From: Chara braunii
Taxonomy: Eukaryota > Streptophyta > Charophyceae > Charales > Characeae
DNA length: 22,458 nucleotides
Direction of reading: 5' to 3'
NCBI GenBank assembly: GCA_003427395.1
Contig: BFEA01001164.1
Span: forward strand, 77,194-99,651
Below the pieces are notes generated by a model. The model had not been told where the DNA came from. It saw nothing but the letters and a program-made list of their open reading frames with translations, and searched no databases. The position numbers were made by a program, and so were the translations under genes. Below, one piece after another: positions 18,559 to 22,458 of the stretch. The number at the start of each line of letters is the position of its first letter. Within the stretch, counting starts at the first letter, position 1.

Positions 18559-19500
18559 TGAAATGCGAGGAATGAGCTCTCGCGGGGCCCTTGTCAAGCA
18601 TGCACAGGTTTTGGGCAGAGGCCCCCAGCAAGCCAAGTGCCCGCCCTAAGTGAAGGCGGACCTGAATATTCAGTAAAAACCAAAATTCGACATTTTTGTA
18701 TATGTGGGTACTCATGCTGTTGTAGCCAGCCAATTATTTGAGTGGACGTGTGAACCTCCCTAAGTTGCGCCGTATAGTTTGACCCAAACCTTGGCTGTTG
18801 CGCCTGGGTACATACACACAATGCAGGGCTGATACATCACGAAGTGGCCACAGGCCTACGCAAAAGCAACACTGTCGACGTACATACCCCGAGTTATGTG
18901 CAAAAGCAGCAAACAGCCCAAGTTTGGAGACTCAGGCCGTGCCCAACTGTAAAGGGCCCAGACCCTCAACTGTAGCACTGGGCCTGAGCGCAGGCACTGG
19001 GGCCCAACCGGAAGCTACTGGAAGCTTCCAGCCAGGCCACACGCAGCCAAGCAGAGGCTGCCACTTCCATATAGGAAGGAAGGCAGCCAGGGTCTGGTAT
19101 TCTGGCCCGTGCAGGCAATGCGGTCATGCTGTTGCGCTGCTGCGTTAGAGGCTGCGTGCTGCGCTGAGTCCATAGCGCGTGCAGGAGCGTGTGCGGTGAA
19201 GAGGGGCGCTGCTGGGCAGCGGAGCGCGAGCAGGCATAGCCGGGCTGCAGGGCACTAGGGGGTGAGAGGGCGATCGGTGGTCTTCAAGAAGGAGGTGAGT
19301 GTGGATGAACAGGGTCTGATGAGGGGAGACGAGATACATACGTGGTACATGAGAGAGGTCAGCTATGGTGTTGACGTCATGTACATTGGTCTTCGAGAGT
19401 CGAAGTGAGCCTGTTGCGAGAATGTTGATGTAGGTAGGATAGTCGAGTAGTGTAGGTTGGGCGCCAGACAAAGAGGAGCGACTTTGGATACTGCGTTGGT
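18559..19500 (+). repeat. Probable 3' LTR (right limit uncertain)
   Basis: It begins TGAAATGCGAGG right after the polypurine tract, as LTRs begin with TG. Promoter-like signals follow: a perfect 14-bp palindrome CTGGAAGCTTCCAG (19018-19031), and CCATATAGG (19067-19075) as a possible TATA box. No second LTR copy exists in the window, so the right end (expected CA) cannot be placed by comparison. No gene is recognised within it. Confidence 0.5.
19010..19075 (+). promoter_or_regulatory. Heat-shock-element-like palindrome and TATA in the LTR
   Basis: GGAAGCTACTGGAAGCTTCC (19010-19029) contains GAAnnTTC, the core of a heat-shock element, with an extra GAA on the left at imperfect spacing. A TATA-like CCATATAGG lies about 36 bp downstream. 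Placement inside a U3 region is suggestive only. Confidence 0.3.
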
Positions 19501-19892
19501 GTGGCCTGAGGGCTTGAACATTGGCTCATTGCTTCATTGTATTGCTCTTATTTGGATGGAATCTCGATGCATTTGTGCTCTCTGCTTGTACACGGCTACT
19601 TGGACATCTGTGTGATTTCGCAACTTGGCTTTCTACATATCGTTCCCACTCATATTCCTTGCATTTTCAATCAAATTCATAAAAAATCCGAAAGATATGT
19701 TGTACAAAATTGCAATGCAAACAACTTTTGCGGAGGGTCTTGGCAAAATTCCCAATCAAATTCGAGAAAAACAATAAAACAATGGCAGTATTACATGCTT
19801 CTGAAGATTTGTACCCTTAGGCCAGAACTCGTTATATAAAGTATGTACGGAGAGTACTCTCGTACAAGATGTTTTTTTTGGTTTAAAGTTAA
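19501..19892. other. Unassigned sequence with a 21-bp near-palindrome
   Basis: No gene recognised. GTACGGAGAGTACTCTCGTAC (described as GTACG, a perfect GAGAGTACTCTC core, GTAC) lies at 19845-19865, just left of the MITE cluster. Part of this stretch may still belong to the LTR. Confidence 0.45.
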
Positions 19893-20031
19893 ACCACCAG
19901 TACTTCCTAAAGTCGTGCCCCATAACAAGCCACAATTTTACGAAACAAATGGGCCACCACATGAGCTCCCAAATTCACCCGACTACTCTGTTTTTTTTTC
20001 GCGGCCGATAGCTGGGCCAAGTACTGGTGGT
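19893..20031. mobile_element. TTAA-type MITE, copy 3
   Basis: A 139-bp element begins ACCACCAGTACTTCC and ends GGGCCAAGTACTGGTGGT. The arms are perfect over 13 bases. TTAA flanks it exactly on both sides (19889-19892 and 20032-20035). Its right arm is the same sequence as the right arm of copy 1 at 5474-5673 (GATAGCTGGGCCAAGTACTG), proving common descent. There is no coding capacity. Confidence 0.85.
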
Positions 20032-20042
20032 TTAAAGTTTAA

Positions 20043-20250
20043 ACCACAAGTACACGGCCCCAGCCTTGCAGTCCGAAACTTGTCGCCACAAGAAAACGAG
20101 GCTGAAACGTCAAAGATGGACCCACCTTGTGGCTGAAACGTCAATGATGGGCCCACTGTTGATAAATTCGATCGACGACCCCATTTTTGTTTCGCGCCTC
20201 CAGAGTTTGAGGTGTCAGACCCGCGGCCCAGGTGCCCATATACTGGTGGT
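20043..20250. mobile_element. TTAA-type MITE, copy 4
   Basis: A 208-bp element begins ACCACAAGTACACGG and ends CCATATACTGGTGGT. TTAA flanks it exactly (20039-20042 and 20251-20254). Only seven bases (AAAG + TTT overlap region 20036-20042) separate it from copy 3. The interior (CAGCCTTGCAGTCCGAAACT, AACGTCAA, GTTGATAAATT, GTGTCAG) is shared with copy 5 but not with copies 1-3, so it belongs to a subfamily. It contains a short internal duplication (GGCTGAAACGTCAA at 20100 and 20131). Confidence 0.85.
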
Positions 20251-20258
20251 TTAATTAA

Positions 20259-20408
20259 ACCACTAGTACACGGCCCCAGCCTTGCAGTCCGAAACTTGTC
20301 GCCCCAAGTAAAAGAGACCGGAACGTCAAACGCTGGGCCTGCCGTTGATAAATTGAATGGGCGGAAGGTGTCAGGCCCAGGGCCCAGGCAGCACCTCTGC
20401 TGGTTGGG
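20259..20408. mobile_element. TTAA-type MITE, copy 5 (right end decayed)
   Basis: It begins ACCACTAGTACACGG immediately after TTAA (20255-20258); that TTAA is directly adjacent to the TTAA ending copy 4. About 48 of the first 50 bases match copy 4. Its right end, GCTGGTTGG near 20408, is degenerate and lacks a TTAA. It is shorter internally than copy 4. Confidence 0.75.
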
Positions 20409-20531
20409 AAAATAGGGAGGCCTCTGGTCGGCCTCCAAAAATAAAAGACCGCCACCGATCAGCCACGGTGTGGTCCAGCCCCCAATTTCTTAGGAGTTTG
20501 GGAAACTGCCAGTTTTCCCTACTTTCCAAAC
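20404..20531. repeat. Weak inverted repeat, possible further MITE
   Basis: TTGGGAAAATAGGGA (20404-20418) pairs imperfectly with TCCCTACTTTCCAAA (about 20516-20530). Inside are a perfect hairpin GGAGGCC-tctggtc-GGCCTCC (20416-20436) and a near-palindrome GGGAAACTG/CAGTTTTCCC (about 20501-20519). No target-site duplication was found. Confidence 0.4.
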
Positions 20532-20548
20532 ACTAGCGGAGGTACTAC

Positions 20549-21232
20549 TTTTTTTTTTTTTTTTTTTTTTTTGGGAAAAGCGAGGAGTCCATTATCATGA
20601 GACAACCATGAGCATCCAGCGGCCTAGCTCAGTTGGTAAGGCACACAAGTGGCATTCAGGAGGTCTTGGGTTCAATCCCCATTGGCCTCATGTACCTTCC
20701 TGGGCAAGCTTGGCGCCCGCCGCCTAGAGATATGCCGTTGGTCCCCCCGAGTGGCATTGAGCAGAGACTGCTGATGTTCATAGGGGGAGGGGACCGGAGG
20801 GGAGGCACAGTGACTGGCCCATCGAAGAAGCTCGGTCCTGATGCTCTGGCCGGTATCGCCCACCTGCTGGTGGGTGCAGCTCCTGCATGTTCCCTCGTTG
20901 GAGGCTTGAGCACGGATGTGGCTGCTACGGGGTTCGCCGTAATACTAAAATGACAATAAAAAAGGCCTGAAAGGCCGTCCTGTCCAGATTTGACAGGTAA
21001 TTGAATTGGTTGGGCCCGGGAATTCCTCACAAAAAAAAAAGGCCTGAAAGGGCCTAGGCCGTCCTGTCCAGTGAATTGGTTGGGCCAGAATTAAAAAAAA
21101 AAAAAAAAAAAAAGACAACCATGAGCCCGGGAATTCCTAACAAACAACCCGGGAAAAGTATCTGTGCACCACTGGGACCATTACCCAGGATAGGATGTGG
21201 GTTTCACCCCAACGACACTTGGCAGAGCCAAC
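20549..21232 (-). mobile_element. Short minus-strand retroposon, interrupted by a SINE
   Basis: A run of 24 T (20549-20572) is the poly(A) tail of an element on the minus strand. A perfect 14-bp duplication AGCGGAGGTACTAC flanks the whole (20535-20548 and 21233-21246). Without the inserted SINE and its extra target copy the element is about 171 bp. On the minus strand it contains TGGGTAATGGTCCCAGT and CCCGGGTTGTTTGTT, matching the retroposon at 6067-6179, and a degenerate B-box-like GGTGAAACCC upstream. It is a SINE-like family with no coding capacity. Confidence 0.8.
20614..21113 (+). mobile_element. 500-bp tRNA-headed SINE with 13-bp target-site duplication
   Basis: The head GCGGCCTAGCTCAGTTGGT has an A-box TAGCTCAGTTGG (20624-20635) and a B-box GGTTCAATCCC (20669-20679). 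The element ends in a run of about 22 A (21092-21113). GACAACCATGAGC flanks it perfectly (20601-20613 and 21114-21126). The tail has two related units, each an A-run followed by GGCCTGAAAGG, GGCCGTCCTGTCCAG and TGAATTGGTTGGGCC (20958-21016 and 21031-21086). The same head occurs at 9602. It is inserted inside the minus-strand retroposon. Long frames on both strands across it are not conserved products. Confidence 0.9.
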
Positions 21233-21246
21233 AGCGGAGGTACTAC

Positions 21247-21435
21247 CGTAGTGCTTGAAGGAGGAATAAAACCCAAAAAGCCAAAAAGTGTGGGACAACG
21301 AGGTATTTATATGTAATGTTCTCCGCTTTTTCTGACATCTCAAAAGCCTAAGAGCGACTCTTGGGCATGGCTCCATGGACCGAACTGAGCTGAACACGCA
21401 CTTCGAGGGCTGGAGAGAACACGCACTGTTGGCTG
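21247..21435. other. Unassigned sequence
   Basis: No gene or element recognised. The decamer AACACGCACT occurs twice (21393 and 21418). Confidence 0.4.
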
Positions 21436-21786
21436 TGATACACAGACCGTGAGAGGGAGGGGGTGGGTAGGGAGGGGAGGGAGGGTAAACAGGAAGGAGG
21501 ATGAGGAGGAGGGAGGAGAAAGAGGAGAAAGACGAGCTGTAGGAGGACCAGGAAGCGAAGCAAGAGAGCGGACGCGCGGTACCGCGGTTCAATCCCTAGG
21601 TGGATAAGAGGGAGGAGAACGGATCAAAGGTGGGAGGGGGGGAAGAAAGAGGGGGAAGGAGGGGGGCGGGGGAGGGAGAGAACGAGAGAGCGGAGACCGA
21701 GGAGGTGGGAGCAGGGTGACACTGCTCCCATGGTGATCAGGCACGACGGGGGATTCTCTCCTCCGCCTCCTTCCTCTCCTTTCCCC
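21436..21786 (+). promoter_or_regulatory. Purine-rich tract upstream of the candidate exon
   Basis: The + strand is almost entirely G/A over 21451-21700. G-runs at 21455-21485 (seven runs of three or more G with 1-2 base spacers) and 21631-21677 fit G-quadruplex patterns. At about 21,755 the same strand switches to C/T-rich. Such GA tracts occur in plant promoters and 5' leaders, but no TATA box is evident. Confidence 0.45.
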
Positions 21787-21908
21787 ATGGCCACCACCTC
21801 CTCCATCTCCTCCAGCTCCTCCCCCTCCATCCCCTACACTTCATCCACCTCCTTCTCCTCTTCCTCCACCCCCTCCTTGCGCCCCTGCAGACCGCGACCG
21901 TGTCTGAG
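21787..21908 (+). CDS. Candidate first exon, plastid-transit-peptide-like
   Basis: ATGGCC (21787) in the context CCCCATGGCC opens a 40-codon frame plus two bases, ending at AG|GTGAGT, a consensus 5' splice donor (intron from 21909). The product starts MATTSSISSSSSPSIP and later contains TPSLRPCRPRPCL: 16 Ser and 5 Thr in 40 residues, three Arg, no Asp, Glu or Lys. Ala after Met, high Ser/Thr, no acidic residues and late Arg are the hallmarks of chloroplast transit peptides. An in-frame upstream ATG at 21730 would add MVIRHDGG and a Pro-rich stretch. No acceptor or second exon is visible before the window ends, so the mature protein is unknown. A TCC-rich tract could give a Ser-rich frame by chance. 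Confidence 0.4.
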
Positions 21909-21972
21909 GTGAGTACCAATCTGCTAGTCACCCTCCCACCCCATCCGACATCTCCTCCCCCTCTTCCTGCAC

Positions 21973-22076
21973 CCGGGGCTAGGTCCCACTTGCACGAATT
22001 AAGAGATACTGACCGTAGATAGCAAAGATCAACGGCCCAAATCTCCTAATTTGCGCAAGTGGGACCTTGCCCCCGG
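21973..22076. mobile_element. 104-bp fold-back MITE
   Basis: Almost the whole element folds on itself. The left half CCGGGGCTAGGTCCCACTTG and the reverse complement of the right half CCGGGGGCAAGGTCCCACTT continue pairing through AATTA(A/G)GAGAT and CCGT(A/T)GAT to a 7-base loop (AGCAAAG). Arm identity is about 85 percent over 48 bases. No target-site duplication is clear. It would form a single long RNA hairpin if transcribed, which it would be if it lies in the inferred intron. Confidence 0.75.
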
Positions 22077-22205
22077 AAGGCGAATGTATGCCTCTCTCCG
22101 CCAATCTGACAAACAAACAAAAAATAAAAAACACTCAAACATCGATATATACACCTTCACGTTCTCCTTCACAAACACGCCCCTTTCTTCTTCCTTTTTT
22201 TCTCT
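22077..22205. other. Unassigned A/T-rich sequence
   Basis: No gene, splice acceptor or element recognised. This would be intron if the exon at 21787 is real. Confidence 0.4.
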
Positions 22206-22302
22206 TTTTTTTTTGATCCTCCTGGTTATTGCCTACGTAAAAATTCATTATTATTATTATTTTTTTTTTACCCTTCTGGTTATTGCCGATGTAAAAGTTC
22301 AT
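22206..22302. repeat. Two-copy direct repeat, period 55 bp
   Basis: A T-run followed by (C/T)CTGGTTATTGCC(T/G)A(C/T)GTAAAA(A/G)TTCAT occurs at 22206-22248 and 22261-22302, separated by (ATT)n. Another local duplication, here joined to a T-run and a trinucleotide microsatellite. Confidence 0.8.
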
Positions 22303-22425
22303 ACTGAAAAAGAAACGATGTATACGTAAAAAGCATGGTATACTATTTGATAGCATTTGGAAATCTTCCCTTCAATCATCAGACATTCCGTCGCATGTGC
22401 GCTCATTACCGCGCTCGCTCGCTGA
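22303..22425. other. Unassigned sequence
   Basis: No gene or element recognised. Confidence 0.4.
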
Positions 22426-22458
22426 GGTGTGTGTGTGCGCACGCGCGCGCGCGCGTGT
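22426..22458. repeat. (GT)n/(GC)n alternating tract, cut by window end
   Basis: An alternating purine-pyrimidine microsatellite GTGTGTGTG then CGCACGCGCGCG and GTGT runs off the end of the window. Such sequence can adopt Z-DNA. Confidence 0.9.

Larger units (their letters stand above)
15590..19500 (+). mobile_element. Degenerate Ty3/gypsy LTR retrotransposon, 5'-truncated
   Basis: Domains run in the Ty3/gypsy order: reverse transcriptase, RNase H, zinc-binding integrase, integrase C-terminal domain, chromodomain-like tail, polypurine tract, probable 3' LTR. That order and the tail suggest a chromovirus-type element. No gag, protease or 5' LTR is visible. Reading requires at least four frame changes (near 16,690, 17,710, 18,240 and within RNase H) and passes more than ten stops, so no protein can be made. 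The 3' limit of the LTR is not determined; the end given is approximate. Confidence 0.85.

Noticed and set aside
18559-19530. Attempt to define the exact 3' LTR end
   Set aside because: With no 5' LTR in the window, several CA dinucleotides are equally possible, so the end is left open.
20633-21030. Overlapping frames of 106 codons (+) and 124 codons (-)
   Set aside because: They lie within the SINE, including its tRNA-like head, and are not proteins.
21137-21592. Frame of 151 codons on the - strand rich in Ser, Pro and Leu
   Set aside because: It crosses the boundary of a retroposon and a low-complexity purine tract; composition alone explains it.
21573-21603. GCGGTTCAATCCCTAGG resembling a tRNA T-arm
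   Set aside because: No D-arm, anticodon arm or acceptor stem can be paired upstream.

Overview
This window looks like intergenic DNA from a eukaryote, most likely a green plant (streptophyte). The reasons are a decayed Ty3/gypsy retrotransposon with a chromodomain-like tail, tRNA-headed SINEs with poly(A) tails and target-site duplications, several families of short inverted-repeat elements (MITEs), long microsatellites, and one candidate first exon with a plastid-transit-peptide-like product ending at a consensus 5' splice donor. I see no bacterial gene organisation. A charophyte alga or an early land plant is possible, but the sequence alone does not settle it.

Layout. 1-5,200: no recognisable gene; many local two- or three-copy tandem duplications (periods about 50-155 bp), a pyrimidine-rich microsatellite and a tRNA-Asn-like relic. 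5,470-5,783: a composite inverted-repeat element. 5,990-6,200: a short poly(A) retroposon. 6,200-8,370: unrecognised sequence. 8,372-8,497: a second inverted-repeat element flanked by TTAA, sitting in a repeat whose uninterrupted copies lie at 8,765-9,147. 9,602-10,105: a tRNA-headed SINE. 10,080-13,000: an AT-rich stretch with a Mutator-type MITE (10,133-10,328), a TA-flanked MITE (12,632-12,742) and a long (CT)n tract. 13,000-15,590: unrecognised sequence with more tandem duplications. 15,590-18,537: remains of a Ty3/gypsy pol gene (RT, RNase H, integrase, chromodomain-like end), broken by stops and frameshifts, followed by a polypurine tract and a probable 3' LTR from 18,559. 19,889-20,531: a cluster of three TTAA-type elements plus another inverted repeat. 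20,535-21,246: a minus-strand short retroposon containing a plus-strand 500-bp SINE, each with its own target-site duplication. 21,436-21,908: a polypurine to polypyrimidine switch ending in the candidate transit-peptide exon; a 104-bp fold-back element lies just inside the inferred intron.

No intact, confidently functional protein-coding gene is visible. The most interesting material is a family of TTAA-flanked MITEs beginning ACC(A/G/T)CCAGTAC, with an apparent pre-insertion (empty) site in the same window; the nested retroposons with readable insertion order; and the candidate plastid-targeted exon beside the fold-back element.
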